DNA of 41,373 nucleotides from Pseudoalteromonas sp. MMG010 (GCF_018100905.1 NZ_JAGJEG010000020.1:1-41373); one strand, 5' to 3'. Shown: positions 20,656-30,167, counted from the stretch's first letter. Numbers and translations: made by a program. Notes: a model not told the origin generated them from the sequence alone.

Positions 20656-22383
20656 ATGATCGAACAGCTGATTTTAACAGGCATTATGCTTACTCTTGTC
20701 GGGTGCCTTTTTGGTACCCGTATCAACCCGGCTTGGTTATTTGTCAGTGCCATTGGTACTAGCTATTTAGCCGGGCTGATTGATTTAGAAAACATGTTAG
20801 TTAACTATACTAACCCATCACTCATTACCTTAGTGCTTTTGATTTTAGTGTCGATCGCAATAGAAAAAACCACTTTAATTCAAACGTTATCACAGTCGTT
20901 AGCAAAGGGTAGCTTAGTAAAATCAGTGACTAAGCTTGGCCTTTCCACAGCTTTTTTATCTTCGTTTACTAATAATACAGCCGTTGTAGCATCTCTGATC
21001 AGTGCCATTAAAGAAAACCCCAATCACTCACCTTCAAAGTTATTATTGCCTTTATCGTACAGCGCTATTTTAGGTGGTACCATTACCTTAATTGGCACAT
21101 CGACTAACTTAATTGTTAATGGCTTTGCGGTTGATGCTGGCATGGCCCCTCTGGGCTTTTTTGACTTTACTTTAGTGGGGTTAGGGGCGCTTAGTGTGGG
21201 CCTTATTACTATTTTAGTCATGTTAAAATATTTACCTGATAACGGAAAAAGCAGCCAAGAAGTCGTGCCTTTTTATCTTGAAGGAAAAGTACAAGCACAG
21301 TCAAAGCTGATAGGGCGTACCGTTGAAGAAAATGCACTACGTGAACTTAAAGATTTATTTTTAGCTGAAATTATCCGTGGTACAGAGCGTATTTCAGCAG
21401 TAACACCACAAACCGTCATTCAGCAAGACGACGTATTACTGTTTGTAGGTGATATAAAATCGGTTCCATTACTCGCTCGCTTTGATGGTTTAAAAGTTGT
21501 TCACGACAAACACCAAAAAGACATTGAGCATTTAGTTGAAGTGGTAATGAGCCAATCATCTAAATACATTGGAAAAACAGTTAAAGAGATACGCTTTAGA
21601 GAGCAATTTCATGCCGCCGTTATTGCCATTCGTCGCGGACACGATCGCTTACAAGGGGGACTTGGACAAGTTAAGCTCCAAGCTGGCGATTCCCTTATAC
21701 TCGCCCCAGGTAAGCGTTTTTATAATCTACCGAATTTAAAGCGTGAATTTGTATATATTTCGGGGTTAGATTTACAAACTCACCTTGCGCCAAAACAATC
21801 AAATATCGTATTACTTAGCTTTGCTGCTGTACTTGGTTTAAGCATTGCAGGCATAGTCCCTTTAGTAAAAGGGCTGTTAGTGTTATTAATTGGCTTACTA
21901 TTTAGCGGTACAATCAAGCTAACCGAAGTTAAACGTCGCTTTCCAATAGAGTTACTTGCTGTTGTAGGCAGTGCTATTGGCTTAGCGAAACTGATGATTG
22001 GCACCGGTTTAGCTGGACAAATATCTGACGCTTTATTTGTTGTGCTCGGTGACTTTGGTCCTTATGGTGCTTTTATTGCGATATTTTTATTAACCGTGGC
22101 ATTTACTGAACTGATTACGAATAACGCCGCCGCGGCATTGTCGTTCCCGGTTGCTTATGCGCTTGCTATTGGTTTTAACGTAGACCCTCTGCCATTTATT
22201 ATGGCGGTTGCTTTTGGAGCATCAGCCAGCTTTATATCACCTTTTGGTTATCAAACTAATTTAATGGTATATAGCGCTGGTAATTATCGTTTAAAAGATT
22301 ACATAGTGATGGGCTTGCCCCTTTCTATTATTTATTCAATCACGGTATTAACCTTGATCCCACTGGTATTTCCCTTTAAATGA
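20656..22383 (+). CDS. SLC13-family anion permease, likely sulfate importer
   Basis: Membrane protein of 575 residues. Two blocks of hydrophobic helices (about 1-190 and 375-575) flank a hydrophilic middle with two RCK_C/TrkA-C-like domains (about 200-370, e.g. GDSLILAPGKRF). The transport-core repeats show TNNTAVVASLISA near residue 100 and ITNNAAAALSFPVAYA near 490, each an Asn-Asn hairpin typical of the SLC13/ArsB superfamily. It lies between cysN and cysC, 31 and 26 bases away. Sulfate is therefore the likely substrate, with a cation gradient supplying energy. The RCK domains suggest ligand gating. Substrate specificity is inferred from context. Confidence 0.85.
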   Translation: MIEQLILTGIMLTLVGCLFGTRINPAWLFVSAIGTSYLAGLIDLENMLVNYTNPSLITLVLLILVSIAIEKTTLIQTLSQSLAKGSLVKSVTKLGLSTAFLSSFTNNTAVVASLISAIKENPNHSPSKLLLPLSYSAILGGTITLIGTSTNLIVNGFAVDAGMAPLGFFDFTLVGLGALSVGLITILVMLKYLPDNGKSSQEVVPFYLEGKVQAQSKLIGRTVEENALRELKDLFLAEIIRGTERISAVTPQTVIQQDDVLLFVGDIKSVPLLARFDGLKVVHDKHQKDIEHLVEVVMSQSSKYIGKTVKEIRFREQFHAAVIAIRRGHDRLQGGLGQVKLQAGDSLILAPGKRFYNLPNLKREFVYISGLDLQTHLAPKQSNIVLLSFAAVLGLSIAGIVPLVKGLLVLLIGLLFSGTIKLTEVKRRFPIELLAVVGSAIGLAKLMIGTGLAGQISDALFVVLGDFGPYGAFIAIFLLTVAFTELITNNAAAALSFPVAYALAIGFNVDPLPFIMAVAFGASASFISPFGYQTNLMVYSAGNYRLKDYIVMGLPLSIIYSITVLTLIPLVFPFK

Positions 22384-22409
22384 CAGCGAAATAGAGAAGA
22401 GATTAAACA

Positions 22410-23006
22410 ATGGACGAAAATATAGTTTGGCATAACTACGCAACCACAAAGGCACAGCGTAGCGAACAAAAAAAACATAAACCGGCTATTTTATGGTTTA
22501 CCGGTTTTTCTGGCTCAGGAAAAAGCACCGTTGCAAATGCACTCGAAGCGGCTTTAACTGAGCAAGCGACACATACTTATTTACTCGATGGCGATAACGT
22601 CCGTCATGGGTTATGTAAAGACCTAGGCTTTAGCGACGAAGACCGAATTGAAAATATACGTCGCGTAGGTGAAACAGCCAAATTAATGGTTGATGCTGGT
22701 TTGTTAGTGCTTACTGCTTTTATATCACCATTCAGAGCAGAGCGAGACATGGTAAGAAGCCTTGTTGGTGAAGGTGAGTTTATAGAAGTATTTATTGATA
22801 CCCCACTCGATGTTTGCGAAAGTCGTGATCCAAAAGGGCTGTATAAAAAAGCACGAGCAGGAGAAATTAAACACTTTACCGGGATTGATTCAAATTACGA
22901 AGTACCCAACAACCCCGAAATAATATTAGATACCAGTAAAAACACCCTAGACCAATCGGTTGCTCAACTGCTAACGTATCTAAAACAAAAGCAAATTATA
23001 GGTTAA
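22410..23006 (+). CDS. cysC: Adenylylsulfate kinase
   Basis: APS kinase of 198 residues that phosphorylates APS to PAPS. The P-loop is GFSGSGKST (32-40), followed by [16 protein letters not shown], the APS-binding RRVGE(TAK) region and the lid region [15 protein letters not shown]. The length is normal for CysC. It is followed by cysQ after 5 bases. The presence of cysC implies that sulfate reduction goes through PAPS; the matching cysH and cysIJ are not in this window. Confidence 0.97.
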   Translation: MDENIVWHNYATTKAQRSEQKKHKPAILWFTGFSGSGKSTVANALEAALTEQATHTYLLDGDNVRHGLCKDLGFSDEDRIENIRRVGETAKLMVDAGLLVLTAFISPFRAERDMVRSLVGEGEFIEVFIDTPLDVCESRDPKGLYKKARAGEIKHFTGIDSNYEVPNNPEIILDTSKNTLDQSVAQLLTYLKQKQIIG

Positions 23007-23011
23007 ACACC

Positions 23012-23782
23012 ATGAACCAAACTGAGCTACTAGAAGAAACTCTCATCCTTGCTCGCAAAGCCGGTCATGCCATTATGGGAATTTACCAAAAGGATTTTAA
23101 GGTTGAGTACAAAGCTGATGAAAGCCCTGTCACCGACGCCGATTTAGCCGCTCATAAAGTCATTGTTGCCGGATTAAAGCACCTTACTCCCAATACCCCC
23201 ATCCTCAGCGAAGAAAGTGCCGATATTAGCTGGGATATTCGCCAAACATGGAAAAGCTACTGGTTAGTTGATCCTATCGATGGCACCAAAGAGTTTATTA
23301 AAAAGAACGGCGAGTTTACCGTTAATATTGCCTTAATCGAAAATGGGAAGCCCGTGTTAGCGGTAGTCGATGCTCCCGCCCTTGGCGTATCGTATTTAGC
23401 AAGTGATGCCATTGGTGCATTTAAAGATACCGGCGATGAACGTATTGAGCTGAAAGTGACAACGAAGCCAAATAAAGGGCTTATTCGTGTTGTAGGAAGT
23501 CGCTCACACCCATCGCCTGATTTAGCTGAATTTGTGAAACGTTTTGATGATGTTGAAATGGTCTCAAAGGGCAGCTCGCTTAAACTATGCTTAGTGGCCG
23601 AAGGCAGCGCCGATATTTACCCACGCTTAGGACCAACGTGCGAGTGGGATACTGGGGCTGGCCATGCTATTGCCGAAATAGCTGGTGCTAAAGTGACAAA
23701 GCTCGATGGTAGCCCGCTGATTTATAACACGAAAGATGAATACTTAAATCCATATTTTCTAGTCAGTGCAATAGAAGAGTAA
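23012..23782 (+). CDS. cysQ: 3'(2'),5'-bisphosphate nucleotidase
   Basis: CysQ, 256 residues, hydrolyses PAP (the by-product of PAPS reduction) to AMP, preventing PAP build-up. It belongs to the lithium-sensitive inositol phosphatase-like family: the metal ligands lie in LSEESADI (residues 65-72) and DPIDGTKEF (87-95), with the C-terminal EWDTGAGHAI motif. It is the last gene of the cys operon and ends 58 bases before a convergent gene, with a long hairpin between. Confidence 0.97.
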   Translation: MNQTELLEETLILARKAGHAIMGIYQKDFKVEYKADESPVTDADLAAHKVIVAGLKHLTPNTPILSEESADISWDIRQTWKSYWLVDPIDGTKEFIKKNGEFTVNIALIENGKPVLAVVDAPALGVSYLASDAIGAFKDTGDERIELKVTTKPNKGLIRVVGSRSHPSPDLAEFVKRFDDVEMVSKGSSLKLCLVAEGSADIYPRLGPTCEWDTGAGHAIAEIAGAKVTKLDGSPLIYNTKDEYLNPYFLVSAIEE

Positions 23783-23793
23783 ATAAAACAAGA

Positions 23794-23829
23794 TGCTTAA
23801 ATGATGAGGGGTATCTCATCATTTAAGCA
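23794..23829. terminator. Bidirectional hairpin between cysQ and the PLP-enzyme gene
   Basis: A perfect 15-bp stem (TGCTTAAATGATGAG / CTCATCATTTAAGCA, 6-nt loop) lies between two convergent genes. The minus-strand transcript has a U-rich stretch (UCUUGUUUUAUU) just after it; the plus side has none. It is probably the shared transcription end. Confidence 0.65.
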
Positions 23830-23840
23830 ACGACGTTAAT

Positions 23841-25082
23841 TTACTTTGTATTAAGTAATGCGTCGAATAAATCGAACAATTTGTCTAATTCATCAATCGT
23901 GTTGTAATGCATACAACCGATACGCACCACCCCGCCTTTATCAAGTACACCTAACTGTTCACATAAGCCTTGTGCATAAAAGTTACCATCCCAAACACAC
24001 ACATGCTGTTGACCTAAAAACTCAGATACTTTACGCGGTGCGATACCGTCAAATGTAAGCGCAAACGTAGGCGTACGCTGTGCTAAGCGAGTGACATCAT
24101 CAATACCCAACAATTTAATTTTTGGGTATGCGGCTAACCGTGTTAAAAAATGCTCACTAAGTGCCATTTCGTGCTTTTTAGTTTTAGCAAATGCAACCGT
24201 TAATTGTTCGCGGCGAGTATGACTGCTATCAAGCTCGCTGATGGCTGCAATGTAATCAACCGCGCTAATAAAACCAGCGAGGGCTTCAAAGCTTTGAGTA
24301 CCGGTTTCCCAACGACCTGGTGCAACATCTTTAGCCGGCTCAACCTTATAAGGTGTAAACCCTTCTAAGTGCGCTTGTTTAGCATAAACAATCCCTAGGT
24401 GAGGTCCGAAAAATTTATACGCTGAACACGCTAAAAAGTCGCAATTAAGTGCTTGTACATCTATTAGCTCATGCGGTGCATAATGCACAGCGTCTACATA
24501 CACGAGAGCCCCAACATTATGTGCCAGCTTTATAATACGCTTAATGTCATTAATCGAACCTGTGGTATTTGATGCATACGTAACGGCAACGAGCTTAGTG
24601 TTTTCATTTAATAAACTTTCAAACTGCGCCATATCTAAACTGCAATCAGCTTCGTTGATTAAAGCGGTATTCACTTTAACCCCTTTATCTTCTGCCGCTT
24701 GTTGCCACGATGATACGTTTGAAAAGTGATCTGCATTGGTAACGATAATTTCATCTCCAGCTTGCCACTGGCGTGAAATAGCGCGGCTGAAGCTAAAGGT
24801 TAAGGTGGTCATGTTTGGACCAAATACAATATTTTGTGCGCTTGGTGCATTAAGTAAATCGGCTGCCGCTTGACGGGCACTCGCCATTAACTCTACGGTT
24901 TTATCGCTTGAGAAAAATGCACCACCTAAATTTGAATTGTAATGACCTAAATAAGCTGTCATTGCATTAAGCACTGATTGCGGTACTTGTGAACCGCCCG
25001 GCCCATCTAAAAAAATAGGTGACTGCCCATCAATGTGCTGCATTAATGCTGGAAATTGCTCACGTAGTGAATTTATATTCAT
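23841..25082 (-). CDS. Class V PLP enzyme, cysteine desulfurase-like (VC1184-type)
   Basis: PLP-dependent enzyme of 413 residues, fold type I, class V aminotransferase family. K223 in SAYKFFGPHLG is the expected PLP lysine, with D197 and H200 in YVDAVHYAPH; FLDGPGGSQVP (24-34) is the N-terminal substrate loop. It resembles the subgroup named after Vibrio cholerae VC1184. The C-terminal RIGCMHYNT differs from the RAGHHCA-type active loop of SufS, so sulfur transfer is doubtful. A lyase acting on an amino acid seems more likely. It follows the dioxygenase gene by 9 bases in one operon. The true substrate is unknown. Confidence 0.85.
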   Translation of the reverse strand: MNINSLREQFPALMQHIDGQSPIFLDGPGGSQVPQSVLNAMTAYLGHYNSNLGGAFFSSDKTVELMASARQAAADLLNAPSAQNIVFGPNMTTLTFSFSRAISRQWQAGDEIIVTNADHFSNVSSWQQAAEDKGVKVNTALINEADCSLDMAQFESLLNENTKLVAVTYASNTTGSINDIKRIIKLAHNVGALVYVDAVHYAPHELIDVQALNCDFLACSAYKFFGPHLGIVYAKQAHLEGFTPYKVEPAKDVAPGRWETGTQSFEALAGFISAVDYIAAISELDSSHTRREQLTVAFAKTKKHEMALSEHFLTRLAAYPKIKLLGIDDVTRLAQRTPTFALTFDGIAPRKVSEFLGQQHVCVWDGNFYAQGLCEQLGVLDKGGVVRIGCMHYNTIDELDKLFDLFDALLNTK

Positions 25083-25091
25083 GGCTATTCC

Positions 25092-25724
25092 TTAAGCAGT
25101 TAATACAAAACAGTCGAGATAACCTGGCTGGTTTTCATTAATTTTATTCATTGGTGTGGCGTTATGCCACACTTGGCGATCGTTGATTAGGGCAAACATG
25201 CCGTCTTTAATTTCCATTTTAAAACACGGTTCTGCTTGCTTGTTTTCATACACCAGCAACTCGCCACCTTCCAAGTTTTCGTGAGAAACGCCACAAATAC
25301 ACACATGGTCAAAACCATCTTGATGAATACCTTCTGGGGCTGGCGGTGTATCACTATCAATTGCTAGCATTCTGAATTGATGAATTTCAATATCACGCTC
25401 TTCACTAATACCGGTTATGGTGCGAAACTCATTCACAATACTCTTCATTCCTTCGCTTTGAAGTAAGCTATTTTCAAGGTTTTCGTACGTACGCTCTACA
25501 TTTCCTTGAAAGGTATTAATTGAGTCGTCTTGCACAAATGCTTTAGTCGCTTGCAATACCAGCTCGCCACTTTTCATTTTAATCACTGAATAACGGCGTT
25601 TGCGAAACGCACCATCGGCATATGGATTTGCCGGTAAATTAGAAAATGATGGTTTTACTTCGTCAATATGAGCCTGGTTTACAAAGCGAAGTTGTAATAG
25701 GTTTTGGTTATTTAATGCTGTCAT
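25092..25724 (-). CDS. 2-oxoglutarate/Fe(II) dioxygenase of the amino-acid hydroxylase family
   Basis: Protein of 210 residues resembling the 2OG-Fe_Oxy_2 family (PF10014), which includes bacterial free-amino-acid hydroxylases such as isoleucine dioxygenase. The iron triad is H134-x-D136 (GIHQDGFDH) and H187 (NDRQVWHNATP), with the conserved GGELLVYENKQ between. Towards the C-terminus many members, from memory, have Arg-Asp, where this one has GYLDCFVL. The Arg that would bind 2-oxoglutarate may therefore be replaced. It is the first gene of a two-gene operon with the PLP enzyme, which suggests hydroxylation of an amino acid followed by PLP-dependent conversion. Confidence 0.8.
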   Translation of the reverse strand: MTALNNQNLLQLRFVNQAHIDEVKPSFSNLPANPYADGAFRKRRYSVIKMKSGELVLQATKAFVQDDSINTFQGNVERTYENLENSLLQSEGMKSIVNEFRTITGISEERDIEIHQFRMLAIDSDTPPAPEGIHQDGFDHVCICGVSHENLEGGELLVYENKQAEPCFKMEIKDGMFALINDRQVWHNATPMNKINENQPGYLDCFVLTA

Positions 25725-25838
25725 AAAACTCTGCTTATATTAATAAAACGATTAAGTAGAATTTTAATGCATTTTGTTAGGAATTATTGCCTTAAAAAAT
25801 GGCTTTAGTAACAGTAATTTTATAATTTTATTTGTTTC

Positions 25839-25854
25839 ATCTATATTTATAGAT
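25839..25854. promoter_or_regulatory. Palindrome upstream of the dioxygenase operon
   Basis: ATCTATA-TT-TATAGAT is a perfect 16-base dyad about 115 bases before the dioxygenase start, in an AT-rich 146-base region that must hold the promoter. It may be an operator. No regulator is identifiable, and chance symmetry in AT-rich DNA cannot be excluded. Confidence 0.35.
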
Positions 25855-25870
25855 TTTTTATTCAATTATA

Positions 25871-25896
25871 AAAAAACCCGCCGAAGCGGGTTTTTT
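25871..25896 (-). terminator. acnB terminator
   Basis: AAAAAACCCGC, a UUCG tetraloop (minus strand) and GCGGGTTTTTT form a textbook intrinsic terminator 17 bases past the acnB stop. It could also stop RNA from the plus strand. Confidence 0.92.
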
Positions 25897-25912
25897 AAAA
25901 ACAGTACTAAAA

Positions 25913-28510
25913 TTATACAGTTTGCTGAATAATTACGTTGTCTGCTTTTTTAGTGTACTGAGGCATACGGTGGAAGTTCAAGTAACGGTATGTATCTGCA
26001 GCCGTTGCATTGATTTTCGCAGCATATTCTTGGTACTCAGCTGGCGTAGGTAATTTACCTAAAATAGCCGCAATTGCTGCAAGCTCTGCCGAAGCTAAGA
26101 ATACGTTCGCACCATTACCTAAACGGTTAGGGAAGTTACGAGTTGAAGTAGACACAACGGTCGCTTTATCTGCAACACGTGCTTGGTTACCCATACATAA
26201 TGAACACCCTGGGGTTTCAATACGTGCACCAATACGACCAAAGATACCGTAGTAACCTTCATCAGTCAGTTGGTCTTTATCCATCTTAGTTGGTGGAGCA
26301 ACCCAAAGCTGTGTAGGAATACGGCCAGTATAACCGTCTAGTAGTTTACCCGCTGCACGGAAGTGACCAATATTAGTCATACAAGAACCGATAAATACTT
26401 CATCGATTTTCTCGCCAGTCACATCTGATAATAAGCGCGCGTCATCTGGGTCATTTGGAGCACAAAGGATTGGCTCTTTAATCTCTGCTAGATCGATTTC
26501 TACAACGTGCTTATATTCTGCATCTGCGTCAGCTTCCATAAGTTCAGGATTAGCTAGCCATTCTTGCATTGCAGTAATACGACGCTCGATTGTACGTACA
26601 TCGCCGTAACCTTCAGAGATCATCCACTTAAGCATAACAATGTTAGACTCAAGGTATTCGCTGATAGACTCTTTAGAAAGCTTAACAGTACAACCTGCAG
26701 CTGAACGCTCTGCTGATGCATCTGATAATTCAAACGCTTGCTCAACAGTTAAATGCTCAACACCTTCAATTTCTAGTACACGACCAGAGAATTCGTTGAT
26801 TTTACCTTTTTTCTCTACCGTTAATAAGCCTTGCTTAATACCGTAGTAAGGGATTGAGTGTACTAAATCACGTAATGTGATACCTGGCTGCATTTCACCT
26901 TTAAAACGAACCAAAATAGACTCTGGCATATCAAGCGGCATTACACCCGTTGCTGCTGCGAATGCAACTGCACCCGAACCTGCAGGGAATGAAATACCTA
27001 ATGGGAAACGAGTATGTGAATCACCACCAGTACCTACGGTATCTGGTAATAACATACGGTTTAGCCACGAGTGAATTACACCATCACCTGGACGAAGTGA
27101 TACACCGCCACGGTTCATGATGAAATCAGGAAGCGTATGGTGAGTGTTTACATCAATTGGTTTAGGGTAAGCTGATGTATGACAGAATGACTGCATTGTT
27201 AAATCTGCAGAGAAACCTAAACATGCTAAGTCTTTAAGCTCATCACGAGTCATAGGGCCTGTCGTATCTTGCGAACCAACAGTTGTCATTTTAGGTTCAC
27301 AGTATTGGCCTGGACGAATACCTTCAACATTACATGCTTTACCAACCATTTTTTGCGCTAGGGTAAAGCCTTTATCTGAAACTTCTGTTACCGCAGGTAC
27401 TTTAAATACGTCGGTTGCACCTAAATTTAAAGAGGTGCGTGCTTTGTCTGTTAAACCACGACCAATGATTAGAGGAATACGGCCACCAGCGCGTACTTCA
27501 TCTAAAATTACGTCTGATTTAAGCTCAAAGGTAGAAATCACTTCGTCTGTACCATGGCGCTTAACAACGCCTTCGTATGGGTAGATGTCGATTTGGTCGC
27601 CCATGTTAAATTCATCAACATTTAGCTCAATCGGTAATGCGCCAGAATCTTCCATTGTGTTGAAGAAGATAGGTGCAATTTTGTTACCTAAACATACACC
27701 ACCAACGCGCTTGTTTGGTACAAATGGGATATCATCACCCATGAACCAAAGCACAGAGTTAGTTGCAGATTTACGTGAAGAGCCGGTACCAACAACATCA
27801 CCCACATAAGCAAGCGGTAAGCCTTTAGTTTTTAATTCTTCAAGCTGAGTAATTGGGCCTACTTCACCGTCTTTTTCAGGAGTAATTCCGTCACGTGCAT
27901 TTTTTAGCATTGCTAAAGCGTGAAGTGGAATATCTGGACGAGACCATGCATCTGGTGCAGGTGATAAGTCATCAGTATTCGTTTCGCCAGTTACTTTAAA
28001 TACCGTTACTGAGATTTTTTCTGCTACTGCTGGCTTATTTGTAAACCACTCAGCGGCTGCCCACGATTCAATGATTTGCTTAGCAAATGCGTTACCCGCT
28101 TTCGCTTTCTCTTCTACATCGTAGAAAGCATCAAACATTAATAATGTGTTTGATAACCCTTTAACTACGATAGGGGCTAACTCATCGCTATCAAGAAGAT
28201 CAATCATTGGTGCGATATTATAACCGCCCAACATTGTACCTAGTAATTCAGCTGCTTTTGCAGTTGAGATAAGAGGTGATGTTGCTTCACCTTTAGCGAC
28301 TGCAGCTAAAAAGCCTGCTTTAATATAAGCAGCATCATCAACACCTGGTGGTACACGATTGATTAGTAAGTCAAGGATGAACTCTTCTTCACCTTCTGGT
28401 GGAGTTTTAATTAGTTCAATAAGATCAGCCGTTTGCTGAGCATCTAATGGCGCGGGTACGATACCTAACGCGGCACGTTCTTCTACGTGTTTACGATATT
28501 CTTGTAGCAC
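25913..28510 (-). CDS. acnB: Aconitate hydratase B
   Basis: TCA-cycle enzyme interconverting citrate and isocitrate through a [4Fe-4S] cluster. The cluster cysteines are in [11 protein letters not shown] and [10 protein letters not shown] chose the GTG start at 28510: it gives 865 residues, the usual AcnB length, and begins [16 protein letters not shown] as relatives do, with GAGGG 7 bases upstream. A further 15 codons are open upstream but have no family counterpart. A promoter lies about 90 bases upstream and a good terminator follows. It lies downstream of ompA but is separated from it by a terminator. Confidence 0.97.
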   Translation of the reverse strand: MLQEYRKHVEERAALGIVPAPLDAQQTADLIELIKTPPEGEEEFILDLLINRVPPGVDDAAYIKAGFLAAVAKGEATSPLISTAKAAELLGTMLGGYNIAPMIDLLDSDELAPIVVKGLSNTLLMFDAFYDVEEKAKAGNAFAKQIIESWAAAEWFTNKPAVAEKISVTVFKVTGETNTDDLSPAPDAWSRPDIPLHALAMLKNARDGITPEKDGEVGPITQLEELKTKGLPLAYVGDVVGTGSSRKSATNSVLWFMGDDIPFVPNKRVGGVCLGNKIAPIFFNTMEDSGALPIELNVDEFNMGDQIDIYPYEGVVKRHGTDEVISTFELKSDVILDEVRAGGRIPLIIGRGLTDKARTSLNLGATDVFKVPAVTEVSDKGFTLAQKMVGKACNVEGIRPGQYCEPKMTTVGSQDTTGPMTRDELKDLACLGFSADLTMQSFCHTSAYPKPIDVNTHHTLPDFIMNRGGVSLRPGDGVIHSWLNRMLLPDTVGTGGDSHTRFPLGISFPAGSGAVAFAAATGVMPLDMPESILVRFKGEMQPGITLRDLVHSIPYYGIKQGLLTVEKKGKINEFSGRVLEIEGVEHLTVEQAFELSDASAERSAAGCTVKLSKESISEYLESNIVMLKWMISEGYGDVRTIERRITAMQEWLANPELMEADADAEYKHVVEIDLAEIKEPILCAPNDPDDARLLSDVTGEKIDEVFIGSCMTNIGHFRAAGKLLDGYTGRIPTQLWVAPPTKMDKDQLTDEGYYGIFGRIGARIETPGCSLCMGNQARVADKATVVSTSTRNFPNRLGNGANVFLASAELAAIAAILGKLPTPAEYQEYAAKINATAADTYRYLNFHRMPQYTKKADNVIIQQTV

Positions 28511-28599
28511 AATATTGCCCTCTTGGTGACGTGAAAGTACTCGGTAGCGCATCATTGCGCATAAGTTAATTACCCAATACTTATAGTATTCTAGTCAAG

Positions 28600-28628
28600 A
28601 TTATAAAGCTTTTATAGATAGATGAAAA
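28600..28628 (-). promoter_or_regulatory. acnB promoter
   Basis: TATAAT (28600-28605) with TTTTCA (28623-28628) 17 bases upstream on the minus strand. The -10 is perfect and the -35 weak, as is common for an activated promoter. The start site would be near 28593, leaving a leader of about 83 bases. Confidence 0.6.
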
Positions 28629-28711
28629 TCCATCCAGTAAAGTCATTAATTATATCGACTATAATTTACATGAATAGTAGTTTCAATAAAATTTATTCTC
28701 ATGAATATTTG

Positions 28712-28730
28712 TTAATTGATAATCATTACT
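28712..28730. promoter_or_regulatory. Candidate Fur box upstream of acnB
   Basis: The segment TTAATTGATAATCATTACT matches the 19-base Fur consensus at 13 positions. The core TGATAATCATTACTG (28717-28731) matches the 7-1-7 form at 12 of 15. It lies between the ompA terminator and the acnB promoter, about 120-140 bases upstream of the predicted acnB start site. That is far for simple repression. Confidence 0.45.
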
Positions 28731-28751
28731 GTTAACTTTATTGCAGACACA

Positions 28752-28780
28752 AAAAAGCCTAGCAATAAGCTAGGCTTTTT
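28752..28780 (-). terminator. ompA terminator
   Basis: AAAAAGCCTAGC, a 5-base loop and GCTAGGCTTTTT form a symmetric intrinsic terminator 16 bases past the ompA stop. It is usable in both directions. Confidence 0.92.
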
Positions 28781-28795
28781 AATAAAAAGTTAAAA

Positions 28796-29845
28796 TTAAC
28801 GTTGTACTTTAACTTTTTTGATTGATGTTACATGCGCTTCTACACGACGGTTTTCTTTATTTGCTGCCGCTGTATTTGCTGGGTTTTTAAGACGTTCTTC
28901 GCCTAAACCTACTGTTGTAATGCGATCTTCTGCAATACCATCTTTAACAAGCTGTTTAGCAACTGCGTCAGCACGCTTTTTAGATAACCATTTGTTGTAA
29001 GATGCTTTACCTACAGCTGAAGTGTGACCTTCAAGTAATACACTTGCTTCAGGGAATTTGCTTAAGAACTCACTTACTTTTTCAATATCATCAAAGTACT
29101 GAGTTGATACAGATGAATCGTTATTTGGGAACTGAACTAACAAGCTAACTGTTACTTCTTGATCTTGGTATAATGTACAACCGCTACCATCTACAGCATC
29201 AGTCATTGGAGTGTTTGGACACTTATCATCTGCATCTGGAATGTTATCGTTATCGCTATCTGCTGGAGCAACAGGTACTTCAACAACCGTTGGCGCTGGC
29301 ATTACTTTTTCTTCTGTAGTTGTTTCACCAAAGAAGTAGTTAATACCTAATTTAGCACCTACATCGGTATAGCCTTTATCAAGACCTTGATATACCGCAG
29401 CTTCTGCGCTAACAAATAAGTTATCATCGAAATAATGTTGGTAACCAGCACCTAAATTAGCAAAGGTGTTGTTTTCTACAACATCCATTTCTTTTAAACC
29501 AAATAAACCGTAGAAAGGGCCACCATCGAAGTGGTATAAACCATCAATACCGTAGCGCTTACCATCGATACCCTGACGGCTACCAGTGTTTGAATTAAAA
29601 GCATTGAAATCCATATCAGCATACTCTAAACGAGCAGTCCAATAGTCGTTGAAACGATAACCAGCTTCGGCACCTAAACTTACAGATTCATTTACATCTT
29701 GATCTGCTTGAGCGCTCATGTTCTTCCATGACGCGTCGTAGTAATCACCAAACGCACCAATGTAAAAACCTTCTTTTTCTGCAGCCATTGTAGAAGTACT
29801 TGTTGCTGCAAATGCAATTGCAAGTGTAATTAATTTTAATTTCAT
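28796..29845 (-). CDS. OmpA-family outer-membrane protein
   Basis: Protein of 349 residues from the ATG at 29845, which has GGAAG 5-6 bases upstream and starts a clear signal peptide (MKLKLITLAIAFAATSTSTMAA). The frame continues 7 codons upstream without a better RBS. After the signal comes an 8-strand beta-barrel domain (about 23-185), a Pro-rich linker, and one calcium-binding thrombospondin type 3-like stretch (DSDNDNIPDADDKCPNT). Last is a C-terminal OmpA peptidoglycan-binding domain (LLEGHTSAVGKASYNKWLS, ENRRVEAHV). It links the outer membrane to the cell wall; pore activity is possible. It is monocistronic, with its own terminator. Confidence 0.92.
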   Translation of the reverse strand: MKLKLITLAIAFAATSTSTMAAEKEGFYIGAFGDYYDASWKNMSAQADQDVNESVSLGAEAGYRFNDYWTARLEYADMDFNAFNSNTGSRQGIDGKRYGIDGLYHFDGGPFYGLFGLKEMDVVENNTFANLGAGYQHYFDDNLFVSAEAAVYQGLDKGYTDVGAKLGINYFFGETTTEEKVMPAPTVVEVPVAPADSDNDNIPDADDKCPNTPMTDAVDGSGCTLYQDQEVTVSLLVQFPNNDSSVSTQYFDDIEKVSEFLSKFPEASVLLEGHTSAVGKASYNKWLSKKRADAVAKQLVKDGIAEDRITTVGLGEERLKNPANTAAANKENRRVEAHVTSIKKVKVQR

Positions 29846-30167
29846 TGTTTCTTCCCGTTTTAACAATTAATAAATTTATAAGTAAGGCTCATGCTGAACC
29901 AGTTTTTTACACAATACCTAAGCTTGTGTTAATCAATACTTAACAGATTTAAATTTTAATTTTTAAATCAATACACGGTACCAACCTATTACTACTTATA
30001 GTTACCCGTTATAGGTAAATCAATAAGCGAGCTATCGAATGCAGATAAAATCAATACCTTAGAATAAGGGCGCGATAGTATCATCGGTTCAACTTATGCT
30101 CAATCAATGAGTAATGAAAAAGTAAAAACCAGCATATCTATTGAAAAAGTTTACATAAAATAAATAC
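29846..30167. other. Intergenic region between ompA and selO
   Basis: 322 bases with no credible ORF. It must hold the ompA promoter, but I found no -35/-10 pair good enough to name, and no clear intrinsic terminator for selO. The segment next to ompA is strongly AT-rich. Confidence 0.6.

Noticed and set aside
23841..25082. Part of the sulfur-assimilation operon as a cysteine desulfurase
   Set aside because: It is on the opposite strand, separated by a hairpin, lacks the SufS cysteine loop, and is coupled to a dioxygenase.
28511..28555. Upstream start adding 15 codons to acnB
   Set aside because: The GTG at 28510 gives the exact family length with GAGGG at correct spacing.
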